Shown here: in pieces, positions 9,454 through 17,448 of the stretch
Position numbering within the stretch: the stretch's first letter is position 1
How the letters are laid out: every line of letters starts with the position of its first letter
DNA from: Myxococcus stipitatus DSM 14675
GTDB lineage: Bacteria > Myxococcota > Myxococcia > Myxococcales > Myxococcaceae
Direction: 5' to 3'
DNA: 64,000 nucleotides
Assembly (NCBI RefSeq): GCF_000331735.1
Contig: NC_020126.1
Coordinates: 310,001-374,000, forward strand
Notes under the pieces: model-generated
What the model was told of the DNA's origin: nothing
The model's database searches: none
Seen by the model: only the letters and a program-made list of their open reading frames with translations
Translations under genes and position numbers: made by a program

Positions 9454-9494
9454 CGACGCCGGGGCGCTCCTCACGCCTCGGCGTCGTCGTTTTT
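9454..9494 (+). terminator. strong intrinsic terminator after the M43 protease
   Basis: A 13-bp stem (9454-9466 with 9474-9486, one G-U pair) has a 7-nt loop CTCCTCA and is followed by TCGTTTTT. It starts 29 bp after the protease stop. It also argues against the upstream in-frame ATG at 9444 for the next gene, because that start would lie before the terminator. Confidence 0.88.
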
Positions 9495-9536
9495 ATGTAT
9501 CCCCTCGCGGGACACCTGGGCTCCAATCGCGCGCCC

Positions 9537-10832
9537 ATGACCGCGCTCGCCTTGCGTGAAGACCGATTCCTGGACGTCCTCCGGCGCCTCATCGCCCTGA
9601 CGCCCCGATTGCAGAACAACCCGTCCGCGGGGATGGTGCCCCAGGAGCGGCTCGCCGCCCAGGTGGTGCTGGACACGCTGGCGCCGCACATCGCCAGCGG
9701 CTTCATCCATGCGGAGTCCCTCGCCTCGCCCGGCAACGAGTCCCGCCCCAGCCTGGTGCTCACCGTGAAGGGCACGGGGGAAGGCGCGGTGGGCTTCGTC
9801 GGCGCGCACTTCGACGTGGTCCCCGCGGACCGACAGTCCGAAGGCTGGGAGCACGACCCCTTCACGCTGTGGGAAGGCCCGGACGGGCTGCTCTACGGCC
9901 GCGGTGTCACCGACTGCCTGGGCCATGTCGCGGTGGCGACGGACCTGCTCGCGCAATTGGCGGAGACGGGCACGCGCCCGCGCCGCACGCTGAAGGTGGT
10001 GCTCATCGCCAACGAGGAGTCCTCCGACCTGCCGGGCCTGGGCCTGGGCTACGTCGCGGAGCAGGGGCGGCTCAAGGACCTCTCCGGGCAGCCGGTGTAC
10101 TGGCTGGACAGCGCCAACTTCGGCCCCACGCTGGGCACCGGGGGCATCAGCCAGTGGGAGCTGAAGGTCACCGGCGTGGGCGGGCACTCGGGCATGCCGC
10201 AGAACTGCGTCAACGCGCTGGAGCTGGCCATGGCCACGTCGCTGGAGCTGGCGCGCTGGTTCCATGCGCACTACCCGCCCTCCGAGGACGAGAAGCGCTG
10301 GGGCTTCCTCGCCACCTCCAGCCTCAAGGCCACCGTCGTCGAGGCCGCGAACACGAAGGAGACGAAGATTCCCGCGGACGTCACCCTGCGCGGCGACATC
10401 CGCCTGACGCCCTTCCACGACCTGGCCGAGGTGCGGCGCGCCACGGAGGCCTTCGTGCGGGAGCTGGACGCGAGGCTGGAGCGCGGCGACGTGCCCGCGG
10501 GGTTTCCGCGCACGCGCACCGCCGACGGCAAGCGCGGCACGCTGTCGTTCCACTTCCAGGGCTCCGGCACGGAGGGCATCGCCTGCCGCCTGGACTCGCC
10601 CGGACTCCACGCGCTGAAGGACGCGATGAAGGCGGTGCGAGGCGTGGACGCGCAGCCCTTCTCGCTCACCGGCTCGCTGCCGCTGGTGAGGGACCTGCAA
10701 CGTCAGGGCTGCGACGTTCAAATCACCGGCTTCGGCGAGATGAAGTACTACCACGCGCCCAACGAGCAGGCCCATCTGGGGGATTTCCGTCAGGGGTTCT
10801 CCATCCTGCGCGAGCTGCTCGAGAGGCTGTGA
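9537..10832 (+). CDS. M20-family metallopeptidase/deacylase
   Basis: 431-residue cytoplasmic dinuclear zinc hydrolase of the ArgE/DapE/dipeptidase superfamily. Seen motifs: GAHFDVVPA (metal His and Asp), YGRGVTDCLGH (bridging Asp), IANEESSDLPG (catalytic Glu pair) and VTGVGGHSGMPQ in the dimerisation domain. The exact substrate (acyl amino acid, dipeptide or peptide) cannot be read from the sequence. I chose ATG at 9537 because the conserved region begins at once (MTALALREDRFLDVLRRLI) and a terminator separates it from an earlier ATG. Confidence 0.88.
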   Translation: MTALALREDRFLDVLRRLIALTPRLQNNPSAGMVPQERLAAQVVLDTLAPHIASGFIHAESLASPGNESRPSLVLTVKGTGEGAVGFVGAHFDVVPADRQSEGWEHDPFTLWEGPDGLLYGRGVTDCLGHVAVATDLLAQLAETGTRPRRTLKVVLIANEESSDLPGLGLGYVAEQGRLKDLSGQPVYWLDSANFGPTLGTGGISQWELKVTGVGGHSGMPQNCVNALELAMATSLELARWFHAHYPPSEDEKRWGFLATSSLKATVVEAANTKETKIPADVTLRGDIRLTPFHDLAEVRRATEAFVRELDARLERGDVPAGFPRTRTADGKRGTLSFHFQGSGTEGIACRLDSPGLHALKDAMKAVRGVDAQPFSLTGSLPLVRDLQRQGCDVQITGFGEMKYYHAPNEQAHLGDFRQGFSILRELLERL

Positions 10833-10849
10833 GTCCGGAGAGGTAGAGT

Positions 10850-10890
10850 GCCCGGCGTGACGCATGATGCGCTCGAGGCCCACGCCGGGC
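10850..10890 (+). terminator. 10-bp hairpin between the M20 gene and the aminotransferase
   Basis: GCCCGGCGTG (10850-10859) pairs with CACGCCGGGC (10881-10890). The 21-nt loop itself holds the small palindrome CGCATGATGCG. There is no T-tract, so it could be a terminator or a 5' leader structure of the following gene. Confidence 0.45.
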
Positions 10891-10917
10891 CCCAGCCATG
10901 CGAGGAGCGGTGACGCC

Positions 10918-12078
10918 GTGAGAGACCTGCTGATGATTCCGGGGCCCGTGGAGTTCGAGCAGGAGGTGCTGCAAGCGCTGGGAGCCCCCACGCTTGGCCA
11001 CACGGACCCCGCCTTCATCTCCCTCTTCGGCCGCGCGCTCAAGCGGCTGCGCGAGGTGAGCCTCGCCCCCGGCGCGCAGCCCTTCGTCATCTCCGGCTCC
11101 GGCACGCTGGCCATGGAGCTGGCCGTGGCCAACCTCGTCGAGCCCGGGGACGCCGCCCTGGTGGTGAACACGGGTTACTTCAGCGACCGGATGGCGAAAA
11201 TCCTCGAGCGCCATGGCGCCAAGGTGACGCACGTGCGCGCGGCGCCCGGAGACGCGCCGTCGGTCGCCGAGGTGAAGGGCCACCTGGAGCGCGGCGGCTT
11301 CAAGGTGGTGACTGTCACGCACGTGGATACGTCCACCGGCGTGCTGGCCCCCGTGGAGGGGCTGTCGCGCCTGGCGCGCGAGTTCGGCGTGCTGTCGGTG
11401 GTGGATGGCGTGTGCGCCACCGCGGGCGAGGTGTTCCACCAGGACGCGTGGGGCGCGGACGTGTACCTCACGGCCAGCCAGAAGGCGGTGGGCGTGCCGC
11501 CGGGCCTGGCGCTGCTCACCGTGGGGCCTCGGGCGATGGAGGCGTGGCGCCAGCGGCGCACGCCCGTGGCCAGCGTGTACTGTGACTTCGCGGAGTGGCT
11601 CCCCATCATGGAGGCCTATGAGGCGGGCAAGCCCGCGTACTTCGCCACGCCCCCCGTCAACCTCGTCCATGCGCTGGACGTGAGCCTGGGGCTGATTCTC
11701 GCGGAGGGACTGGAGGCCCGCTTCGCCCGCCACCAGCGCATGGCCCGGGCCTTCCGCGCCGCGTGGGCCGCGCTCGGCCTGCGCATGCTGCCCGTGTCCG
11801 AGGCCGTGACGGCGAACACGCTGAGCGCCGTCTACTACCCGGAGGGCGTGGACGCGTCGCTGGTGGGGCGCGTGAAGACCGAGGGCGTGGTGGTGGCCGG
11901 CGGGCTCCACCCGGACCTCAAGGCGCGCTACTTCCGGGTGGGCCACATGAACCGCGTGGGTCCCGCGGACCTGCTGGCCACCGTGGGGGCCGTGGAGCGG
12001 GCACTCGCCGCCTCCGGCCACCGCTTCCAGCCCGGTGCGGGCCTCTCCGCCGCCGAGTCCTCCCTCACCTCCCGCTAG
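10918..12078 (+). CDS. class V PLP aminotransferase (alanine/serine-glyoxylate type)
   Basis: 386 residues. The N-terminal DLLMIPGPVEFEQEVLQALG and LGHTDPAFISLF are typical of the alanine-glyoxylate/serine-glyoxylate/phosphonate aminotransferase group. The PLP-binding lysine is Lys189 in DVYLTASQKAVGVPPG. The C-terminal small domain carries the substrate-binding Arg (LKARYFRVGHMNR). GTG at 10918 is preceded by GAGGAGCGG, which decides the start. The usual reaction is amino transfer to glyoxylate or pyruvate in the cytoplasm; the amino donor is not determined here. Confidence 0.87.
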   Translation: MRDLLMIPGPVEFEQEVLQALGAPTLGHTDPAFISLFGRALKRLREVSLAPGAQPFVISGSGTLAMELAVANLVEPGDAALVVNTGYFSDRMAKILERHGAKVTHVRAAPGDAPSVAEVKGHLERGGFKVVTVTHVDTSTGVLAPVEGLSRLAREFGVLSVVDGVCATAGEVFHQDAWGADVYLTASQKAVGVPPGLALLTVGPRAMEAWRQRRTPVASVYCDFAEWLPIMEAYEAGKPAYFATPPVNLVHALDVSLGLILAEGLEARFARHQRMARAFRAAWAALGLRMLPVSEAVTANTLSAVYYPEGVDASLVGRVKTEGVVVAGGLHPDLKARYFRVGHMNRVGPADLLATVGAVERALAASGHRFQPGAGLSAAESSLTSR

Positions 12079-12335
12079 CACCCCGCACCTCCTGCGTCCT
12101 CTCCTCCCGGGGCCCGCCCCTCGGGAGAAAAGTGTCCGGAATCCAAGGGTTTCGGATGCTGAACGATGCCCTGCCCTCTCTTCGGGGTCGGCTCGAACCC
12201 TTCGACAAGGGTGGAAAAATATGAGAGGGTTGCCAACTAGGAAGTGGGGGGAGTCCAGTTATCTCTGAAAAACGCGAAGAGGGCTGGATGAGTCCCCTGG
12301 GCCGATGCAGCGCGAGTCCCCTCGGGGAGACGACC

Positions 12336-12944
12336 ATGTACGTGAGCACGGAAGTCAGCGGCGGTGGCGCGGCGTGGGAGCTGGAGCAGCGGCGGCTGGC
12401 GGCGACGGACGACGACCAGGCGCGGGGCATGTTCTTCCAGGGCGCGCTGCACGTCATCGCGTGCCTGGGAGGCGAGGGTGCCGTGGCGCGGTGCAAGGGC
12501 GTGGCGGGGGTGTGGGAGATCAACCCCTTCCACCTGTACCCGGTGTCGCGCTACCTGCGGATGGTGTCCACGGCGGCGCGGCTGCTGGGGCCGGGCTCGC
12601 GGGGCTTCGACGAGGTGCTCCTTCGCATGGGGGCCCAGGCGTCGGTGGACTTCCTGTCCTCGCTGTTCGGCCGGGAGCTGCTGGCGGAGACCATGGGCAG
12701 TCCTCGGACGCTGGTGGAGGCGATGGGGGACGCGTACCGCATGGCGGTGAGCTACGGCGAGCGCTACCCGCAGTGGACGGGGGAGCGCAGCGTGCGCTTC
12801 GTGATGCGGCGCGACTTCATGCCGGCCGTCTACCACGTGGGGGTGCTGCGGGGCGCGCTGGAGTCGGTGGGCGCGCGGGACGTGCGGGTGCGAGGCCGGC
12901 AGGTGGCGTTATTGGAGAGCGAGTACGAGATGTCCTGGCGGTAG
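12336..12944 (+). CDS. DUF2378/TIGR02265 family protein (Myxococcales-restricted)
   Basis: 202 residues, no signal peptide or membrane segment. The order GMFFQGAL, FHLYPVSRYLRMV, FDEVLLRMG, YHVGVLRGALESVGA and a closing ESEYEMSW runs parallel to the protein at 44664 in this window. I assign it to the DUF2378/TIGR02265 paralogous family, whose function is unknown. ATG at 12336 begins MYVSTEVSGGG. The gene stands alone between a 257-bp gap and a convergent terminator. Family assignment is moderately sure because I compared by eye. Confidence 0.65.
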   Translation: MYVSTEVSGGGAAWELEQRRLAATDDDQARGMFFQGALHVIACLGGEGAVARCKGVAGVWEINPFHLYPVSRYLRMVSTAARLLGPGSRGFDEVLLRMGAQASVDFLSSLFGRELLAETMGSPRTLVEAMGDAYRMAVSYGERYPQWTGERSVRFVMRRDFMPAVYHVGVLRGALESVGARDVRVRGRQVALLESEYEMSWR

Positions 12945-12948
12945 CGGA

Positions 12949-12974
12949 CGCGGCGGGAGGGAGGGCCCGCCGCG
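12949..12974. terminator. bidirectional hairpin between convergent genes
   Basis: CGCGGCGGG (12949-12957) pairs perfectly with CCCGCCGCG (12966-12974) around an 8-nt loop AGGGAGGG. It lies just after the DUF2378 stop and just after the stop of the minus-strand ferritin-like gene. There is no T-tract. Confidence 0.55.
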
Positions 12975-12989
12975 GCTGTCGAGCACCTG

Positions 12990-13727
12990 TCAGCCCGGGT
13001 TGTTCACGGCGAGGTCGGGCACGTCCTGGAGCCCGTTGCCGCCGCCCAGGCTCACGGTGGAGGAGACGAAGGGCGCGGGCACGGCCTGCTGCGCGTCGAA
13101 GGCGGGCGTCGTGTCCACCAGCGAGTCGATGAGGGCCTTGAGCACCACGAAGTGCTGCGCCTGGACGCCTTCGATGGAGGCGAGGCCGAAGCGGGTGCTC
13201 GGGGTGTTGAGCCCCTTCACGACGCGGTTGTAGCCGAAGGCGGCGCGGCGCTCCTCGTTGGCGGCCAGCTTGAGGGCGTTGCCGACGGAGGGCTTGAACT
13301 GGGGCGGCGGGAGGAAGGGCGCCTGGTCCGGGCGCACGGGCGTGGCGCCCAGGTTCGTCAGCATCTCCGACAGCAGGACCGCATGGGCTTCATGGTCCTC
13401 CAGGAACGCCTGGGCGACGGCGAGCGCGAGCCCCGCCAGGTCCCGCTGCGGCTGTGGCAGGGACGGGTCTTCATGGGCGGCGGTGAGCAGGGTGATGCCC
13501 TGGTGGTAGCCGTCGATGAGCGAGTACTCGAGCGCCAGCAGCGTGTTGAGGGCGCTGGCCTCGCGGGCCCGGTCGATGCCGCTGCCATGGGGAAGCGGCG
13601 ACTCCTCGCGGTTCGCGCAGCCGGAGAGCGCGGCCGTGGTGGCGACCGCGGCGAGCCCCTGGATGAACTGGCGGCGCTCCAGCCGCTCATCGGACGGGAG
13701 TGGGGTGGTCATGGGTGCGGTCTCCAT
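12990..13727 (-). CDS. Tat-exported ferritin-like domain protein (second of pair)
   Basis: 245 residues. The N-terminus ERRQFIQGLAAVATTAALSGC combines a twin-arginine motif with a lipobox, so it is probably folded in the cytoplasm, exported by Tat and lipidated. The mature part is a four-helix ferritin-like domain with ALEYSLIDGYHQG, DHEAHAVLLSEML and EGVQAQHFVVLKALI supplying Glu/His metal ligands. ATG at 13727 shares its A with the TGA stop of the upstream gene (TGATG), which indicates translational coupling; ATG at 13712 is an alternative. Role in iron binding or stress is inferred from the fold. Confidence 0.8.
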   Translation of the reverse strand: METAPMTTPLPSDERLERRQFIQGLAAVATTAALSGCANREESPLPHGSGIDRAREASALNTLLALEYSLIDGYHQGITLLTAAHEDPSLPQPQRDLAGLALAVAQAFLEDHEAHAVLLSEMLTNLGATPVRPDQAPFLPPPQFKPSVGNALKLAANEERRAAFGYNRVVKGLNTPSTRFGLASIEGVQAQHFVVLKALIDSLVDTTPAFDAQQAVPAPFVSSTVSLGGGNGLQDVPDLAVNNPG

Positions 13728-14422
13728 CACTTCGTCACGTCGTAGAAAGGCAGGAGGGTTTCGTCGTCGAGCCCGGGCGCGCCATCGACGGTGAGCGCGA
13801 AGCTGGTGGGCACGAACTGGGCGGCCATGGACGCGAGCGCGTCCGCGGGTTGGTTGAGGGTGGACGCGGCGGGCGTGACGAAGCCTCGGGCGGCCAGGTG
13901 GAGGACGACGAAGTGCTGCGCCTCCACCGCGCCGATGGCGGCGGCGAGGTCCGCGTTGTCCGCCGCGTTGAGGTTCTTCTGCGCGTCGGTGTAGCCGATG
14001 GCGGCGGCCTTCTCCGCGTTGGTGGCCAGGTCGAGGACGTTCTGGATGCTGGGGACGAAGTCCGCGGGGACCTGCGCCTCGCCGTCGCCCACGTCGTCGG
14101 CGCCGCCCTGCCGGGTGATGAACTGGGACAGCTTCGCGGCGTGGTCCGCGTGCTGCGCCATGAAGTGGCGGGCAATGGCCGTGATGATGCCCCGGAAGCG
14201 CAGCAGCGGGTCGGTGCTGGCGGCGGTGTCGAGCACGGCGAGGCCCGCCTGGTATGTCTTGAGGGCGTTGCGTTCGGCGATGAGCAACGACTTGAGCGCG
14301 TCCACGTCCGTCGGTGCGAAGCGAGCGTGCGCCGGTGAGCCGTGTGTGAGCAGGCCCGCCGTCAGCCCCAGGCCCGCGACGGCCCGCAGCGCGGCCCGGC
14401 GAGAGGAGAGTCCTTCCGTCAT
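13727..14422 (-). CDS. Tat-exported ferritin-like domain protein (first of pair)
   Basis: 231 residues with a Tat signal (SSRRAALRAVAGLGLTAGLL, cleavage after AHA) and no lipobox, so it is probably periplasmic. The helical domain has LIAERNALKTYQAGL, AQHADHAAKLSQF, NAEKAAAIGYTDAQ and GAVEAQHFVVLHLA, matching the spacing of the downstream paralogue. The two genes are coupled by TGATG. This looks like an old tandem duplication. Metal binding is expected from the conserved Glu and His residues but not shown. Confidence 0.8.
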   Translation of the reverse strand: MTEGLSSRRAALRAVAGLGLTAGLLTHGSPAHARFAPTDVDALKSLLIAERNALKTYQAGLAVLDTAASTDPLLRFRGIITAIARHFMAQHADHAAKLSQFITRQGGADDVGDGEAQVPADFVPSIQNVLDLATNAEKAAAIGYTDAQKNLNAADNADLAAAIGAVEAQHFVVLHLAARGFVTPAASTLNQPADALASMAAQFVPTSFALTVDGAPGLDDETLLPFYDVTK

Positions 14423-14780
14423 GAATCCATCCGAAGAGGCGGTCGAGAAGAGTGCGCCGGGTGCCCCCTGAAACCCGGCTGCGGCGGACTACGACGAACG
14501 GCTCCGCGCGGATTTTCGCGCGCGCGAGGGATTTCCCCGGACGACACGTGCGCGACACCTGGCCGCGCGCCACCCGTGCTCCAGGGCGGTGCCGCGTTCG
14601 TCCGTGGGCCGTGTCAACGGATTGGAGTCGGTGACAGCAAATGGAAGCGGCGGGAGCGCGCGCTGGCGAGGCAAGTGGCCAGTGCTCAACATCGCGGCGC
14701 CCAGGGGAGGGGGGCGGTCATCGCGGTGAGGGGCTCGCGGTAGGCTGAGCGGGCCGTGGGCGCGAGAGCGAGGTGCGTGC
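14423..14780. other. 358-bp divergent intergenic region
   Basis: This lies between the ferritin-like operon (minus) and the response regulator (plus). It contains a 7-bp hairpin (GCCGGGT 14456-14462 with ACCCGGC 14473-14479) in the leader of the ferritin pair. I see no RNA gene, small coding frame or clear promoter. Confidence 0.45.
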
Positions 14781-15149
14781 GTGACTGGGCCGCTGCTGGT
14801 GGTGGATGACGACGCGGACCTGCGCGAGGCCCTGGAGGAAGTGCTGCGCGACGCGGGCTACGAGGTGGTGGGGGCCAGCAATGGCAAGCACGCGCTCGAC
14901 GTGCTGGGCGCTTCACGCGAGCTGCCCGGGTTGGTGCTGCTGGACATGATGATGCCGGTGATGGACGGCGCGGGCTTCGCGCGCGCCATGCGCCAGGTGC
15001 CCGCGTGGCGCGACATCCCGCTGCTCGTCTTCTCCGCGTCCGCCAACGCGCGCCAGGTGGCCGAGGAGATTGGCGCGTGTGGACATCTGCGCAAACCCGT
15101 GGACGTGGACACGCTGCTGGAGGCCATCCGTAAACACCAGGCGGCGTGA
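14781..15149 (+). CDS. single-domain response regulator
   Basis: 122 residues that are only a receiver (REC) domain. VVDDDADLREALEEVL gives the acidic pair, LVLLDMMMPVMDG the phospho-acceptor Asp, VFSAS the conserved Ser/Thr position and GHLRKPVDVDTLLEAI the conserved Lys. With no output domain it must act by protein contact or as a phosphate sink, as many myxobacterial CheY-like proteins do. GTG at 14781 starts the fold directly. No kinase gene is adjacent. Confidence 0.92.
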   Translation: MTGPLLVVDDDADLREALEEVLRDAGYEVVGASNGKHALDVLGASRELPGLVLLDMMMPVMDGAGFARAMRQVPAWRDIPLLVFSASANARQVAEEIGACGHLRKPVDVDTLLEAIRKHQAA

Positions 15150-15216
15150 GCACGCACCCGCACTGCCGGGTCTCCAACATGCACGCGGTGGGCGGGCAGG
15201 CGGGCGCAATGGATGT

Positions 15217-15254
15217 TTGACGCCCCGCGATGCGGACTGGTAAGTGCCCACTTA
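15217..15254 (+). promoter_or_regulatory. antiporter promoter with palindromic operator
   Basis: TTGACG (15217-15222) resembles a -35 box. Eighteen bases later lies the perfect inverted repeat TAAGTG-CC-CACTTA (15241-15254), exactly where the -10 region is expected and 26 bp before the antiporter start. A regulator bound here would block polymerase. The HTH protein encoded two genes on is an obvious candidate, by inference. Confidence 0.5.
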
Positions 15255-15280
15255 ACACGCACGTCTTCGACGGAGGTAGG

Positions 15281-17443
15281 ATGCACGCCAACGCGCTCAC
15301 GCTGCTGCTGGTGCAGCTCATCGTCATCATCGGCGTGTCTCGGCTGATAGGGCGTGGGACGCGCTGGCTGGGGCAACCGTTGGTCATCGCGGAGGTGGTG
15401 GCGGGCATCGTGCTCGGCCCTTCGCTCCTGGGGTGGCTCGCGCCGGACCTGATGAACACGCTGTTCCCCCCCAGCTCGATGCCGGCGCTGACGATGCTCA
15501 GCCAGGTGGGGCTGGTGTTGTTCATGTTCCTCATCGGGTTGGAGCTGGACCCCCGGCTCTTGAAGGGGCGTGGCCACGCGTCGGTGGCCATCAGCCACAC
15601 GAGCATCGTGGTGCCCTTCGCGCTGGGCGCGGCGGCGGCGGCGCTCTGGCTCTACCGGGACTTCTCGGACCCGAGCGTCCCCTTCTCCTCGTTCGTGCTC
15701 TTCATGGGCGTGTCGATGAGCATCACCGCGTTCCCGGTGCTCGCGCGCATCCTCACGGAGCGGGGGCTGTTGCAGTCGCGCGTGGGGGCCATCGCGATTA
15801 CGTGCGCGGCGGTGGATGACGTCACGGCGTGGTGTCTGCTCGCCTTCGTGGTGTCCATCGTCCGGGCCTCGGACCTGATGCACGCGGGGCTCACCACGCT
15901 GCTCGCCATGGGCTACATCGCCTTCATGCTGCTGGTGGTGCGGCCGTTCCTCGCGCGGCTGGGTGCGCGCGTGGCGAGCCGGGAGGGCCTGACGCAGAAC
16001 GTGGTGGCCGGCACGCTGCTGCTCCTGCTCGCGTCCGCGTGGGCGACGGAGCTCATCGGCATCCACGCCCTCTTCGGGGCCTTCCTCTTCGGCGCCGTCA
16101 TCCCCAAGGAGGGCGGGCTCGCCGAGGCGCTGGCGGAGAAGCTGGAGGACGTGGCGGTGGTGCTGTTGTTGCCCGTCTTCTTCGCCTTCAGCGGCCTGCG
16201 CACGCAGATTGGCCTGCTCAACACGCCCGAGGCGTGGCTGACGTGCGGAGTCATCATCCTGCTGGCCTGCCTGGGCAAGTTCGGCGGCAGCGCGGTGGCG
16301 GCGCGGATGACGGGCATGCGCTGGCGCGAGGCGGGCGCCGTCGGCGTCCTGATGAACACGCGCGGGTTGATGGAGCTCATCGTCCTCAACCTGGGCCTGG
16401 ACCTGGGCGTCATCTCGCCCACGCTCTTCACGATGATGGTGCTGATGGCGCTGGTGACCACGTTCATGACCACGCCGCTCTTGCGGTGGTTCTATCCCAC
16501 CGAGGAGCTGGCGATGGACCGGGTGACGTTCGAGTCTCCGCCCGCGCAAGGCACGGCGGCGCCCTACTCGATGCTCATGTGCATCTCCCATCAGCAGGCG
16601 GGGCCGGGCATGGCCAGCCTCGCCAAGGCGCTGTCCGCGGGGGGCGAAGCCTCGCAGCTCCACGCCCTGCACCTGGTGCATCCGGAGCGCGTGTCGCTGC
16701 GTGGCACGGAGACGGACGCCCTGGCCCCGGACGTGGAGCCGGAGGGGGACAGCGTGCTCGCGCCGCTCCTGGGCCGGGCGGGGAGCCTGGGGCTGTCGGT
16801 GCGGCCCCTGTCCTTCGTGTCGACGGAGCCCGCGCAGGACATCTGCCGCACGGCGCAGGCGAAGCGCGCGGACCTGCTGCTGCTCGGCTGGCACAAGCCG
16901 CTGTTCAGCCAGACGGTGCTCGGCGGCACCGTGCACGAGGTGATGAGCGCCGCGTCCGGCACCGTGGCGGTGCTGGTGGACCGGGGCTTCGTGGACGTCA
17001 AGCGCGTGCTGGTGCCCTTCATCGGCAGCCGGCATGACCGGGCGGCGCTGAAGCTGGCGCGTCGGCTCATGAAGCACGCGGGCGCGGAGGTCACGGTGCT
17101 GCACGTGACGTCGCGCGAGGGCAACAACGCGCGGGCACAGGTGGAGGAGCTGTTCCCCTCGACGGAGGGGCCGGGCGTGCGGCTGAAGGTCGTGCGCAGC
17201 GAGACGCCCGAGGACGCCGCGCTCGAGGAGGTCCGCCAGGGTGGCTATGACCTGGTGGTGGTGGGCATGGGCGCGCAGTGGGGCCTGGAGGACCGGCTGT
17301 TCGGCCTCCACCGTGAGCGCATCGTCCGCGACGCACCGGGCTCGCTCTTGGTGGTGCATGAGCCGGAGCCGGTGGCGGAGGTCGCGACCGAGCCCGTGGC
17401 CGAGTCCGAGCCGGTGGCTCCGGCGGTGGCGACGAGGAGCTGA
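15281..17443 (+). CDS. CPA2-family cation:proton antiporter with C-terminal USP domains
   Basis: 720 residues. About 12 membrane helices fill residues 1-395. The CPA2 core includes LGPSLLGWLAPD, FLIGLELDPRLL and TCAAVDDVTAW with the adjacent acidic pair expected of electrogenic Na+(K+)/H+ exchangers. The cytoplasmic tail (about 415-700) carries two universal-stress-protein-like segments, e.g. RVLVPFIGSRHDRAALKLA and VVVGMGAQWGLEDRLFGLHRERI, which may bind nucleotide and gate the transporter. GGAGG at 15272 sets the ATG at 15281. The HTH-EIIA gene starts 5 bp after the stop, so both are one operon. Confidence 0.9.
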   Translation: MHANALTLLLVQLIVIIGVSRLIGRGTRWLGQPLVIAEVVAGIVLGPSLLGWLAPDLMNTLFPPSSMPALTMLSQVGLVLFMFLIGLELDPRLLKGRGHASVAISHTSIVVPFALGAAAAALWLYRDFSDPSVPFSSFVLFMGVSMSITAFPVLARILTERGLLQSRVGAIAITCAAVDDVTAWCLLAFVVSIVRASDLMHAGLTTLLAMGYIAFMLLVVRPFLARLGARVASREGLTQNVVAGTLLLLLASAWATELIGIHALFGAFLFGAVIPKEGGLAEALAEKLEDVAVVLLLPVFFAFSGLRTQIGLLNTPEAWLTCGVIILLACLGKFGGSAVAARMTGMRWREAGAVGVLMNTRGLMELIVLNLGLDLGVISPTLFTMMVLMALVTTFMTTPLLRWFYPTEELAMDRVTFESPPAQGTAAPYSMLMCISHQQAGPGMASLAKALSAGGEASQLHALHLVHPERVSLRGTETDALAPDVEPEGDSVLAPLLGRAGSLGLSVRPLSFVSTEPAQDICRTAQAKRADLLLLGWHKPLFSQTVLGGTVHEVMSAASGTVAVLVDRGFVDVKRVLVPFIGSRHDRAALKLARRLMKHAGAEVTVLHVTSREGNNARAQVEELFPSTEGPGVRLKVVRSETPEDAALEEVRQGGYDLVVVGMGAQWGLEDRLFGLHRERIVRDAPGSLLVVHEPEPVAEVATEPVAESEPVAPAVATRS

Positions 17444-17448
17444 GGGCC

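Noticed and set aside
9444..9536. ATG at 9444 as start of the M20 peptidase
   Set aside because: It lies upstream of a strong terminator hairpin (9454-9494), and the extra 31 residues are not conserved-looking.
12104..12127. Hairpin CTCCCG/CGGGAG after the aminotransferase as a terminator
   Set aside because: Only six pairs and followed by AAAA rather than T on the plus strand; too weak to call.
12990..14573. A single 527-codon minus-strand gene covering both ferritin-like proteins
   Set aside because: Its first half is the wrong frame of the upstream ferritin-like gene. The TGATG junction at 13725-13729 and the separate Tat signals show two genes.
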